Shown piece by piece: positions 1 through 7,727 of a DNA stretch of 64,000 nt. Positions within the stretch are counted from its first letter, which is position 1. Each line of letters starts with the position of its first letter. This DNA comes from Psychromicrobium silvestre. GTDB taxonomy: Bacteria; Actinomycetota; Actinomycetes; Actinomycetales; Micrococcaceae. Under the pieces are notes generated by a model. That model saw only the letters and a program-made list of their open reading frames with translations, was not told the origin of the DNA and did no database searches. The position numbers and the translations under genes are program-made. The stretch lies in the NCBI RefSeq assembly GCF_013408295.1, contig NZ_JACBYQ010000001.1, forward strand, positions 682,001-746,000, read 5' to 3'.

Positions 1-1
1 A

Positions 2-79
2 CTGTTATTAATCGATCTTGCATTCTTCGCTGTGGCCGGCTGGATTGATTGGATGCTTGATATCTGGTCGTTCCTGTAA
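2..79 (+). CDS. C-terminal end of a membrane protein (partial)
   Basis: An open frame enters from the left edge and stops at TAA 77-79, leaving 25 codons. The residues are strongly hydrophobic and aromatic (LAFFAVAGWIDWMLDIW), as in the last membrane segment of an integral membrane protein. The family cannot be named because most of the gene lies outside the window. Confidence 0.5.
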   Translation: MLLIDLAFFAVAGWIDWMLDIWSFL

Positions 80-185
80 AGCGGGGAGGAGTTGTCTACT
101 CGGCGGTTGCTTGGGACCGTTGGGCGTTCCATCGAGGAGTGGCTTTGGCGCGGCTGCGTGCGCTGAGTTTTTGGAAGTACCAATC

Positions 186-344
186 CTAGCCGAGTAGTTG
201 TTTCACTCGTGGTATTGCTTTTCCGTCTGGGCCACTGTAGCGGTGGACTTTGTCGGCGTCTCCGTCGATGACCATGTTGACTATCATTTCGTCCGTGCCT
301 GCTGGGTTGGAGCGGACGGTGTTCAGTGTGTTGGAGAGGTTCAT
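186..344 (-). CDS. Small hypothetical protein (about 52 aa)
   Basis: This short minus-strand frame begins at ATG 344 just after the stop of the kinase-like gene, and ends in a charged, orderly C-terminus (IDGDADKVHRYSGPDGKAIP). The same frame is open upstream to 443, but that part overlaps the neighbouring gene. The ATG start leaves a 22-base gap and suggests co-transcription. No clear ribosome-binding site precedes it and the family is not recognised. It could be a chance frame. Confidence 0.35.
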   Translation of the reverse strand: MNLSNTLNTVRSNPAGTDEMIVNMVIDGDADKVHRYSGPDGKAIPRVKQLLG

Positions 345-366
345 CGACGGCAGTTCGCTGCTTCTG

Positions 367-1161
367 CTACTGACTCGCAGCGAGTTCAAGTGTGCAGCCG
401 ACAACACTGTCGTAGACTCCGTATTCAGACGCCCGCCGACCATTGAGGTAGTCCGTCACTATCCGAAACAGCAATGCACGCACGAGGTACTGCGGAAAGT
501 CCTTGGCCGGGCTGATCGTTTCCAAGAGGGCAAGCGGTGCACCTTCGAAGCAAACCGCGTCTACTGCGATTATGGCAACCGAGTAGTTCACTGGACGCCA
601 ATATATCGTCAGGTCAAGAACAGCTGGAGGGAGAGCGGAAGTGAATAAGACGTTTCCAGTCAGATCGCCATGAATGACCCCAGAGGGATCGAACACCTGC
701 TGCCGCGCTCCTACTAGTTCTGCGACGTGTGGAACATCGCTCAACAGAACGTCAGTATCTTCACCCCAGGCGAAACGGTCAGCCCTGGCCCAGGCATGGG
801 TCCGAATATCGACAAAGGCAGGACGCTCTACCTCAGAGAACAGCTTGGCGAACTCGCGGGCAATCTTTGCGAGTTCAAACCATCTGCCCGGCTGATGTTC
901 ACCAGTCAGGTACGGAAAGGCCGTCCAGCCGTCGACAACTAACTTCTCAGATCTGCTTCTGATTGGAAGACTAAGGCGCATCCTGCTGTTGGTGCTCTGT
1001 GTACGCGCAACTACATCCATCCAGAGCAACTCTTCGGGAATCACATCGAGAGGTTTCAGCGTTACATCGCCGGCTCTCCAGACCGTTCCTCTGCCGCCCT
1101 CCAGCTTTGACAGAGGCCCGGTGGCGTGGAATTCATCTTGGATTTCGATCGAGGGATGCAC
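367..1161 (-). CDS. TIGR02569-type kinase-fold protein
   Basis: The 264-residue protein resembles the actinobacterial TIGR02569 family, which has the aminoglycoside-phosphotransferase/protein-kinase-like fold. A nucleotide-binding loop is seen near residues 22-32 (GGRGTVWRAGD), a catalytic loop HGDLTGN at 164-170 and a metal-binding DLTIYWRP at 183-190. The substrate of this family is unknown. The start is GTG. A TAAAAT hexamer ends six bases before it and no good Shine-Dalgarno is present, so the mRNA may be leaderless. A small frame follows on the same strand. Confidence 0.75.
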   Translation of the reverse strand: MHPSIEIQDEFHATGPLSKLEGGRGTVWRAGDVTLKPLDVIPEELLWMDVVARTQSTNSRMRLSLPIRSRSEKLVVDGWTAFPYLTGEHQPGRWFELAKIAREFAKLFSEVERPAFVDIRTHAWARADRFAWGEDTDVLLSDVPHVAELVGARQQVFDPSGVIHGDLTGNVLFTSALPPAVLDLTIYWRPVNYSVAIIAVDAVCFEGAPLALLETISPAKDFPQYLVRALLFRIVTDYLNGRRASEYGVYDSVVGCTLELAASQ

Positions 1162-1750
1162 CTCATCATTTTAGGACTTAAGCACCCCGTTGTGCCTTCA
1201 CGACATCGACGAAACGGAGGAAACAGTCTTCAAAGGTGCTAATAGTCATGATCAAATCAGGTTTAGCGCACTCTGATGACTATTTTCTCCAGAGACTCTT
1301 TCTTTTCACTCCACTGAATTCAGGGGTCGTGAACGTTTGCTGGGCGACACTTCCTCTTCTCATAGATAGACATACCACTGACCTTCCTGCTAGTGACCTA
1401 GACTATCGGCCTGAAAGAGCTACCTCCGCTGATGATCGAGCCACATCAATGGAGACTCGCAAACTAACAAACCTGTCATCCAGACGAGCCGAAACAAGAG
1501 ACTCACCCGAAACGTTCAAAGGTGTGGACGTTAGCCCTCCAGCTTCCCTCACGGTTCTCACCATTACTGAGAATGTGAATGGAAATCTGTAGATTCTCAG
1601 TAGTACTGCGAAAATTCTCAGTTTGACTAAGGGCGGCTGAGCAGCGCACCTAGATGTGGTCCAACAGAATTTACTTTACATAATGTGGATTATCGGCGTT
1701 TAACTGTCATTGCTCCTGGGATTGCGATTCAGCCGAGATCGCCTGTTTCT
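1162..1750. other. Intergenic region, no convincing gene
   Basis: About 590 bases separate two minus-strand genes. A plus-strand frame at 1236-1592 exists, but it has no ribosome-binding site and a low-complexity composition, so I do not call it. The only structure seen is the set of ACTGAGAAT/ATTCTCAGT boxes listed separately. Confidence 0.6.
1566..1622. promoter_or_regulatory. Three copies of a 9-bp box (ACTGAGAAT / ATTCTCAGT)
   Basis: ACTGAGAAT lies at 1566-1574. Its exact reverse complement ATTCTCAGT lies at 1593-1601 and again at 1614-1622. The two direct copies are 21 bp apart, two helical turns. The set lies between the kinase-like gene and the HAD gene with no coding explanation. It looks like an operator array for an unknown regulator. 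Confidence 0.45.
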
Positions 1751-2392
1751 TCAGGCAGTCTTCAGGACGATATCTTTCAGCTCGGTCAAAGTTTCGATTC
1801 GATGAGTCGCCTGCGAAAAGTCATGTGAGCTCGTAAATTCGTTGTAGACGATGGCGCAGTCAATACCGGCTGCCACGGCAGATTTCAGCCCTCTGGATGA
1901 ATCCTCAACAATCAGGGTTTCTTCTTTGCTGGCGCCGAGGCGTTTTAGGCCGGTCAGGTACGGTTCGGGATGCGGCTTAGCGAAATCATAGTCCTCGCGA
2001 ACAAGAACAAAATCCATGAATTGTCTAATTTGACGCTTTTCATGAATAATTTCAAAATCCATACGTTTCGCAGTCGTTACAATCGCCATACGAACGTATT
2101 TTGACAGTTCAGCAAGAGTTTCAACGACGCCTTCAATCTCAATGACTTCTGTTCTCAGATATTCCTGATAATAATCATTGCGAACCTCACGCTGTCTGCT
2201 GATGGTCCACTCGTCGATCCCTGCCGCCCTGGCTTGATCCCAAGTTCCCGCTCCTTGGCTCATACCCTCCAAGTATTGATCCTTATCCAAGGCCACACCA
2301 ATATCTGCCAGGGCGCGTTCTCCGGCTTTGTAATACCAGAATTCAGTGTCCACTAAAACACCGTCATGATCAAAGAGTATGTATTTTTTCAC
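1751..2392 (-). CDS. HAD-superfamily hydrolase (phosphatase/phosphoglucomutase-like)
   Basis: A 213-residue HAD hydrolase of the beta-phosphoglucomutase/phosphoglycolate-phosphatase type. Motif I is DHDGVLVDTE at residues 7-16, with the nucleophile Asp and acid Asp in place. Motif II is VTTAKR, motif III the lysine of AKPHPEPY, and motif IV EDSSRG. The cap lies between motifs I and II. I start it at GTG 2392, giving MKKYILFD after an AAGGAAAAGGG site; an in-frame GTG at 2413 is possible. The substrate is unknown, and no operon partner is evident. Confidence 0.85.
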   Translation of the reverse strand: MKKYILFDHDGVLVDTEFWYYKAGERALADIGVALDKDQYLEGMSQGAGTWDQARAAGIDEWTISRQREVRNDYYQEYLRTEVIEIEGVVETLAELSKYVRMAIVTTAKRMDFEIIHEKRQIRQFMDFVLVREDYDFAKPHPEPYLTGLKRLGASKEETLIVEDSSRGLKSAVAAGIDCAIVYNEFTSSHDFSQATHRIETLTELKDIVLKTA

Positions 2393-2482
2393 GCCCTTTT
2401 CCTTTCCGGCCACCTCGGCAACAACGCATCTTCAGGCCGGCTGCTCCCCCGCCAACCGCGTCACAACACCTGACGCAGTTCT

Positions 2483-2839
2483 TTAGCCCACACACAAACA
2501 GAACGGATGCCCAGCCGGGTCCAGGAATACCCGGAACGAGGTACCGGGCTGGTACTCGTGTTTAGTCGCACCGAGCGCTAGCGTGGCCACCTCAGCAGCA
2601 TCGAGATCATCAACCGTAAAGTCAAGGTGTATTTGCTGCGGCACCTCCTGACCAGGCCATTGCGGTGGCGTGAAATTTTCGACCTGTTGAAAATCTATCG
2701 AAGCGCCATAGTCGGCCCGGACGGAGCACCAGTCCTCGCTTTGCTCGACTTTCCAATCAAGTAGAGCGCCGTAAAATTCGGAAAGCGACTTTGGGTCAGG
2801 ACAGTCAAGAACAACAACCGGAAAGCGTGCGATAGTCAT
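2483..2839 (-). CDS. VOC-family (glyoxalase-fold) protein
   Basis: A 118-residue single-module VOC protein. It starts with the beta-strand ARFPVVVLDCPDP, has the helix LSEFYGALLDW, and ends with FRVFLDPAGHPFCLC, the pattern of the actinobacterial 'glyoxalase-like' group. ATG 2839 gives the family's usual N-terminus; the frame is open to 2869. Such proteins can be dioxygenases, isomerases or drug-binding resistance proteins, and the sequence does not say which. Confidence 0.8.
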   Translation of the reverse strand: MTIARFPVVVLDCPDPKSLSEFYGALLDWKVEQSEDWCSVRADYGASIDFQQVENFTPPQWPGQEVPQQIHLDFTVDDLDAAEVATLALGATKHEYQPGTSFRVFLDPAGHPFCLCVG

Positions 2840-2933
2840 AACTAAAACTCTAAGACCATTTCCGGACAACTAGCGTCCTGATTCTCGGTGTTTTCGAGCG
2901 GTGAAAGTATCAGTCCACTCGATTTGCCGCCGG

Positions 2934-4145
2934 TTATCGCACCGGAGTAACAACCTCATCGAAGTCGATATGATGTCCCTGGAGCCACATCATGGATTTC
3001 CCACCGTCCTTTTCAGCCCGCCCAAAGATTAGCGGCAAGAGAGCATCACGGATAACCCGAGCAACCGGTCCCGCAGCCTTACTGTTGGACGAGCGATGGC
3101 CATATTTGACGATCTTCGCCGTTCTCGCCTTGCGGAGAGCCTGGAAAGTTTCGAAGGCGGAGGGCAGATCCGGGCAGTCCCGCAGGCATTTAGCCAGCTC
3201 CACGGCGTCCTCCAGGGCCATCGAGGCGCCCTGCCCTGCCGAGGGCGATACGGCGTGCGCGGCGTCACCAATGATGACCAGATTCCGGCCATTATGCCAG
3301 TGTTCGACGGCGGGCAAATCGTAGGTAGCCCAGCCCACCAGAGGTCCGGGGGCGGCGTCGATGATCTCATGCGCAGGCCCGCTGTCACCCTCCATCAGCT
3401 CATGGAGCCACCGTCTCCATTCGGCGTCGGACATATCGGAGAGAACACCACGTTCGGGCTCTTTGAGCATAGGCGGGTTGGCAAACCAGACCGTTCCGCC
3501 GTCCGGTGTTGGCGCCCAGGCAAAGAAGGATCTGGTGCCGAACTGCATCCTGAATTCCCCCTGCGGAACATCGACCTGAAAGTTCGGAATGTAACCTCCC
3601 GTATTAAGCACCGGGACATAACGGGGAGCTTGCGCCTGCGGATCAATAAGTGTTCGCACTTGCGAGCGCAGCCCATCGCAGCCAATCAACAGGTCCCCCG
3701 TCGCATTCGTGCCATCGGAGAAATGCGCTCGCACTCCCCCATCGGCTAGCTCTTCAACCCTGACCAGCTGTTTACCATAATGAACGTCTGCACCGCGTTC
3801 CCGCGCGAGCTGGCCGAGCGCAACGTAGAGATCCGAGCGCGGCATCATGAGTGAGAGTTGACCATCGCTGCGCTGAGCGGCCATCGGCATACGACCTAGG
3901 CTGCGCCCCTTGCCGTTCACGAAACTGATTGTCTCAACTTCGAAGCCCAGCTCCGTTACCGGATCCGCTGCATCAATCGCCCGAAGTGCATCCATGCCGT
4001 TGGCCTGAAAACTGAGCCAGGACCCGCGCTGCTCGGCGCCAGCGAGGTCCCGCTCATACACCGTATTCTCGATACCCACACGGCTCAAAGCCATGGAGAG
4101 GACGGGGCCGGCGACACCGGCACCGATGATCAAAGCGTGGGTCAT
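2934..4145 (-). CDS. FAD-dependent monooxygenase (PHBH fold)
   Basis: A 403-residue class A flavoprotein monooxygenase. The N-terminal Rossmann motif is IIGAGVAGPVLS, the DG motif is IGCDGLRSQVR, and the second FAD-binding motif is IIGDAAHAVSPSAGQG. It probably hydroxylates a small aromatic or drug-like molecule using NAD(P)H and O2. ATG 4145 follows a GAGAGG site; the frame is open to 4301, but that would run through the regulatory region and overlap the divergent gene. It is divergent from a MarR regulator with TTGA-N3-TCAA palindromes between them, so repression by that MarR protein is likely. Confidence 0.88.
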   Translation of the reverse strand: MTHALIIGAGVAGPVLSMALSRVGIENTVYERDLAGAEQRGSWLSFQANGMDALRAIDAADPVTELGFEVETISFVNGKGRSLGRMPMAAQRSDGQLSLMMPRSDLYVALGQLARERGADVHYGKQLVRVEELADGGVRAHFSDGTNATGDLLIGCDGLRSQVRTLIDPQAQAPRYVPVLNTGGYIPNFQVDVPQGEFRMQFGTRSFFAWAPTPDGGTVWFANPPMLKEPERGVLSDMSDAEWRRWLHELMEGDSGPAHEIIDAAPGPLVGWATYDLPAVEHWHNGRNLVIIGDAAHAVSPSAGQGASMALEDAVELAKCLRDCPDLPSAFETFQALRKARTAKIVKYGHRSSNSKAAGPVARVIRDALLPLIFGRAEKDGGKSMMWLQGHHIDFDEVVTPVR

Positions 4146-4206
4146 AATGAAACCTCTCGTGAAGCTGACGGAGCGACAGCAGTTGAATACTTGACTATCA
4201 TGTAAC

Positions 4207-4253
4207 TTGATTGTCAATATATATCTTGATGGAAAGGTAGCTTGAATGTCAAG
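4207..4253. promoter_or_regulatory. Paired TTGA-N3-TCAA operators
   Basis: TTGATTGTCAA lies at 4207-4217 and CTTGAATGTCAAG at 4241-4253. Both are perfect TTGA-N3-TCAA palindromes with centres 35 bp apart. The second covers the ATG of the marR-type gene, so the regulator could block its own transcription or translation start. The first sits in the divergent promoter region of the monooxygenase. Confidence 0.65.
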
Positions 4254-4731
4254 CGAATCTGCGGAGAAGGCAGTGGCGTCCACATCCTTGGGGCTTGCCA
4301 TGCAGACTTACCAAGCCTCTGTGCAAGACTTTGACCGTGAAGTAGCCCGGATTCTCGGCGTCAACGAGACGGATCTGAGGTGCCTGGAAGTACTCCTAGA
4401 GCCAGATTCGGCCGACGTGACGCCGACCATACTGGCCAATCGGCTCGGTTTAACCACTGGGAGCGTGACCACTATGCTGGATCGCCTCACGAATGCCGGT
4501 TATGTCGCCAGGGCCCCACACCCCACGGACCGAAGGCGACTCATCGTGCACGCCACTCAACTTGCTGTACAAAAGAGCAACGAGCTTTACGGCCCGCTGA
4601 TCAATGCGGCAGCGGAGGACCTACTCCCCCACTTCAGCACCACCCAACTCAAGATCGTCGTCGAATTCCTTCAGGCTGCGACCAAACTCCAACAAACACA
4701 TTTCGATCGTTTGCGCACCGTCGGCGACTGA
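4246..4731 (+). CDS. MarR-family transcriptional regulator
   Basis: A 161-residue winged-helix repressor. The DNA-binding region is TILANRLGLTTGSVTTMLDR followed by the wing around HPTDRRR, the classical MarR signature. A good GGAAAGG site precedes ATG 4246. It is divergent from the flavin monooxygenase and probably controls it and itself through the TTGA-N3-TCAA sites. The last 15 codons and stop are about 80% identical in DNA to the end of the unrelated HAD gene at 8471, a sign of recombination here. Confidence 0.9.
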   Translation: MSSESAEKAVASTSLGLAMQTYQASVQDFDREVARILGVNETDLRCLEVLLEPDSADVTPTILANRLGLTTGSVTTMLDRLTNAGYVARAPHPTDRRRLIVHATQLAVQKSNELYGPLINAAAEDLLPHFSTTQLKIVVEFLQAATKLQQTHFDRLRTVGD

Positions 4732-4736
4732 GGCCG
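4687..4736 (+). repeat. 50-bp repeat, copy A (end of the marR gene)
   Basis: About 40 of 50 bases match 8427-8476. In this copy it encodes the MarR tail (LQQTHFDR) and runs past the stop into TGAGGCCG. The second copy ends a HAD gene. Confidence 0.75.
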
Positions 4737-4910
4737 ATTGAATCCTGCTGCGGCGAGAAGATCTCGGTCTGAAATTCGCCAGGGCGGCGGCATACATAGG
4801 TAAAGGTATGAACTTGGTAACGGGCAAGCGCTGGAAAGCAACTAGCTAGATGAATTTGGTATCACCGTGTCCGTAACAATATCAAGAACCAACTGCCACC
4901 CCGCTTACGG
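4737..4910 (-). pseudogene. Decayed second copy of the SAM methyltransferase gene
   Basis: This stretch aligns with the methyltransferase gene at 8492-9247, with a large internal deletion. Bases 4740-4780 match about 8553-8597 (shared GGTCTGAAATTCGCC), and 4782-4905 match about 8727-8845. The minus-strand translation shows LPVTKFIPLPMYAAALAN against LPFSKIMPSPRYAASRLRN in the intact protein. The order (regulator or hydrolase gene end, then a convergent methyltransferase) is the same at both places, so it is the remnant of a duplicated or replaced segment. Confidence 0.7.
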
Positions 4911-4937
4911 AACTGTTACTGATGGCAGGATTGGCTA

Positions 4938-5726
4938 GTGCATACTCACCGAGATTTACTCGCAGTTCACGATGACCAGGTGCGCGGAAGCATTGAAGTC
5001 AGGATGCCATTAACTTGGACTGCTCAATGGGACGGCCCGCTATTGCGGGTAACGACTCCAGCGCAAGGAATCGCCTTTGCGAAAGACTTAGAGGGGTTGA
5101 GCGTTACAGAACTGGATTTACTCATCCAAAGGCTACGTGACTACTTCAGCAAGCGCGGTGAAGCTGTCGAATGGAAAACATATGGACACGATCGCCCCGA
5201 CTTGCCCGCACGATTGAGACTGGCAGGCTTCAACCCAGAAGAAACAGAAACTGTTGTCATTGGTAATGCAGCAGAGCTAGCCACGGACGCTGAGCCCCCG
5301 CATGGTGTAATCATCCGAGAAACCACTGCCCGCAAGGATTTCGACCGGATCGCCTACATGGAATCTGAGGTTTGGGGCAAGGATTGGTCCTGGCTAGCTG
5401 AGGATTTAGCGAGCCGCTGCGAGACCTCCCCAGATGACGTAGCCGTCCTGATTGCAGAGGCAGACGGTCAGGTTGTTTCTGCAGCGTGGCTAGTGGGCTT
5501 GCCCGGAACTGAATTTGGCGGATTGTGGGGTGGATCCACCCTCAAACAGTGGCGCGGCAAAGGCATTTACCGGGCGCTTGTTGCCCGCCGCGCACAGATT
5601 GCCGTCAGCCTGAGAATGAAGTACCTGGTCGTGGACGCATCGGACGCCAGCAGCCCCATTCTGCAACGCCTCGGATTTCAGAAGGTCACCACCACTACCC
5701 CCTGGGTTTGGTCTCCAAGAACATAA
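4938..5726 (+). CDS. GNAT-family N-acetyltransferase
   Basis: A 262-residue protein with a C-terminal GNAT domain. Motif A is GGSTLKQWRGKGIYRALV, the acetyl-CoA-binding loop, and motif B is ASDASSPILQRLGFQKV. The first ~115 residues form a less conserved domain. The start is GTG 4938 with GGCAGG eight bases upstream. The acceptor substrate is unknown. It stands alone downstream of the methyltransferase remnant. Confidence 0.85.
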   Translation: MHTHRDLLAVHDDQVRGSIEVRMPLTWTAQWDGPLLRVTTPAQGIAFAKDLEGLSVTELDLLIQRLRDYFSKRGEAVEWKTYGHDRPDLPARLRLAGFNPEETETVVIGNAAELATDAEPPHGVIIRETTARKDFDRIAYMESEVWGKDWSWLAEDLASRCETSPDDVAVLIAEADGQVVSAAWLVGLPGTEFGGLWGGSTLKQWRGKGIYRALVARRAQIAVSLRMKYLVVDASDASSPILQRLGFQKVTTTTPWVWSPRT

Positions 5727-5883
5727 GTAATCATTGATGGGAGGCCTAGCGAACATCCCCCTTGGTTGATCGCCGTGGCTGCGTAAAAATCTGCAGGACC
5801 CTCGAGGAATGAGCTTTGCCAGTCATGGCATGGTGCCGTCCGAGTGACAGCGCCAAGAGCCGCTTGTTCCCGTTGGCTCGGCC

Positions 5884-6321
5884 CTACCTTGCTCGGTCAA
5901 AACGTGCACCGGAAGGTTCCGGTGACAGGGCCAGCAGAACGAGCACGATGAGCCCGCCCACGAACGGAATGCCCAGCAGGAAGTAGAACCCGCCGGATCG
6001 CCCAGTGTCATGCAAACGGCGCCAGGTAATTGCAAGTGTGGGGATCAGCGTCGCCAAGTACCATCCCACAACAAGGAACGGGAAGATCGGAAAGAGCGGA
6101 CCCGGGCTGGAGTGGCCGGAGTCTTCGTTGCTCGAACCGAGAAAGAGGAATGTGTAGAGCAATGCAAAGAGCACGAAGTAAACGAGTGCGTTGAAGAGCA
6201 CGGCCATCCAGTACTCGCTGAGACTCGCTCTCCCCGAGAATGTTGCGTACTTCTTCCAGAATCGCTTCACCGCGGTTCCCATGTTCGCCCCATAGTAGGG
6301 TGCCCACAACGGAGGTTGCAT
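5884..6321 (-). CDS. DUF805 membrane protein
   Basis: A 145-residue DUF805 protein. The N-terminus MQPPLWAPYYGAN leads into the family signature KRFWKKYATFSGRASLSEYW, then three membrane segments with the conserved ITWRRLHDTGRSG between the second and third. The role of the family is unknown. ATG 6321 fits this conserved start. No Shine-Dalgarno is visible, but a TATAAA hexamer lies close upstream, so a leaderless mRNA is possible. Confidence 0.88.
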   Translation of the reverse strand: MQPPLWAPYYGANMGTAVKRFWKKYATFSGRASLSEYWMAVLFNALVYFVLFALLYTFLFLGSSNEDSGHSSPGPLFPIFPFLVVGWYLATLIPTLAITWRRLHDTGRSGGFYFLLGIPFVGGLIVLVLLALSPEPSGARFDRAR

Positions 6322-6637
6322 TGTGTTTATAGGAGTATCTACGGATTCAGATGAAAAAGTCACTCGAGCAATGTACCGCAACCGCACCAAACTCGAATTA
6401 CGCTTCCCAAGATGGGTCGTAACAATGACGAATATTCGGCAGCACGTCCAGGCGCGCCCCTACTTGCCTGTCCTGTAAAGCGTTAGGCGGATTCCCAGGC
6501 TATCGAGGCACTAATAGATCTAACGAGGATTGGTGGGCTTATAGCTTCGATCACTCCAAGGAAACAAGGAACAGGCTAATTCGCTCTTAGGGCTACCTGT
6601 CGATGCTGGCACGACCAGCATTCGATCCGCGCCTTGG

Positions 6638-6744
6638 CTATAGGTAGCTTCGGGTGCCCTGCTGCTCTTCGCATGGTTTATAGCCGGCTCTTTCGTAGAT
6701 AACCCTGGCATCCCGATGTGAGCAGGCAACTATCGACCAAAAGG
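6638..6744 (-). pseudogene. Probable remnant of a GNAT acetyltransferase
   Basis: The minus-strand translation around 6638-6744 contains SHRDARVIYERAGYKPCEE, which looks like motif B and the C-terminus of a GNAT enzyme (pattern 'LYERAGF'). There is no intact upstream acetyl-CoA-binding domain; the frame soon enters unrelated repeat DNA. The stop is at 6638. This may be chance similarity, hence the modest confidence. Confidence 0.35.
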
Positions 6745-6745
6745 A

Positions 6746-6828
6746 CATCACTCCACGGTTGATCTGAATCGATGGACCCCTCACATGATGCCTGCCACCT
6801 CCCCCCAATGGAACCTCTGCGGGACAAT
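6746..6828 (+). repeat. 83-bp direct repeat, copy 1 (upstream of the peptidase gene)
   Basis: Imperfect direct repeat of 7578-7661. It includes a coding footprint, ITPRLI plus stop at 6747-6767, identical in protein to the end of the peptidase gene downstream, and ends in GCGGGACAAT. It appears to be the left-over end of a deleted first peptidase gene copy. Confidence 0.75.
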
Positions 6829-6867
6829 CAAGATTTGAAGACATATATCGCGTGTATTGTTCGTACG

Positions 6868-7599
6868 ATGGCGACTAGCGGCAGTCAGATCTTTGCTTTC
6901 TCCGGAATTCTACAATCCAGTGGTGACACCCGTACGAACGCTGATTTGACGGATTATGCGCTTGGGCTCTCGGGCAAGGAATCCGGCCAGAGGGTGTGTT
7001 ACGTCCCCACGGCAGTTGGCGACTCGCCCGTGGCGGTCCAGGCCAAGTCGAAAGAGTTCGCGGAGCTCCGTCCGGATGTTGCATTCAGCGTACTGACACT
7101 GTTCAATCAGCCGAATGTGCCCGACATACGCGACCATCTCCTGACTCAGGACGTCATCCTGGTTGAGGGTGGGAGCGTCGCGAATCTCATGGCGGTCTGG
7201 CGGGTTCACGGCGTCGATAAAGTCATGCGCGAATGTTGGCAAAACGGTGTAGTGCTGGCTGGGGCAAGTGCGGGAAGTATCTGCTGGCACACAGGCGGCC
7301 CGACCGATTCTTTCGGTGATACATTGGCTCCGTTTGACCAAGGGCTGGGGCTCTTGCCGTTCAGCAATGGAGTACATGACGACTTCCGTGACCAACCCCG
7401 CAAGGAGGCCTATCGTGGCATGGTCGCTAGCAAGACGCTAGGCGGTGGCTATGCCACTGAGGATGGCGTAGGCCTGCACTACGTCGGAACCAAGATGAAT
7501 GAGGCGGTCTCGATCCGTGCCGGCGCAAGGGCCTGGACGGTACAGCCAACTTCTGACTGTGGCTACTTGGAAGAGGCCATCACCCCACGGTTAATCTGA
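6868..7599 (+). CDS. Peptidase S51 family (peptidase E-like)
   Basis: A 243-residue S51 serine peptidase/dipeptidase E-like protein. The nucleophile elbow is GASAGS with Ser near residue 134, preceded by VEGGSVANLM near 100-108, as in the family that cleaves Asp-X dipeptides or related substrates. ATG 6868 gives the usual N-terminus (SQIFAFSG); the frame is open from 6772, but that part is repeat DNA. TATTGT lies seven bases before the ATG without a Shine-Dalgarno, consistent with a leaderless mRNA. The gene is flanked by 83-bp direct repeats. Confidence 0.85.
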   Translation: MATSGSQIFAFSGILQSSGDTRTNADLTDYALGLSGKESGQRVCYVPTAVGDSPVAVQAKSKEFAELRPDVAFSVLTLFNQPNVPDIRDHLLTQDVILVEGGSVANLMAVWRVHGVDKVMRECWQNGVVLAGASAGSICWHTGGPTDSFGDTLAPFDQGLGLLPFSNGVHDDFRDQPRKEAYRGMVASKTLGGGYATEDGVGLHYVGTKMNEAVSIRAGARAWTVQPTSDCGYLEEAITPRLI

Positions 7600-7661
7600 A
7601 TCGACCGACCCCACCGAATCACCCCTGGCATCTCCCGCAACGGGGCACTCCGCGGGACAAT
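7578..7661 (+). repeat. 83-bp direct repeat, copy 2 (end of the peptidase gene)
   Basis: Partner of 6746-6828. This copy contains the true last codons of the peptidase gene (ITPRLI, stop) and the following non-coding DNA up to GCGGGACAAT. The pair brackets the peptidase gene. Confidence 0.75.
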
Positions 7662-7727
7662 TGGCTTGGCATTGAGAAAGCTGAAAGTTCTCAAAAGATG
7701 AAGTGCGACGACGGCTAGCCTGGGTGT

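Larger units (their letters stand above)
6391..6867. other. Gene-poor stretch with gene remnants
   Basis: Between the DUF805 gene and the peptidase gene no intact gene is seen. It contains a fragment that reads like the C-terminus of a GNAT enzyme (minus strand) and the footprint of a second peptidase gene end, both listed separately. Confidence 0.6.

Noticed and set aside
1236-1592. 118-codon plus-strand frame
   Set aside because: No ribosome-binding site, no recognisable domain and an irregular composition.
3096-3749. Long plus-strand frame within the monooxygenase gene
   Set aside because: Antisense shadow of a clearly conserved flavoprotein gene.
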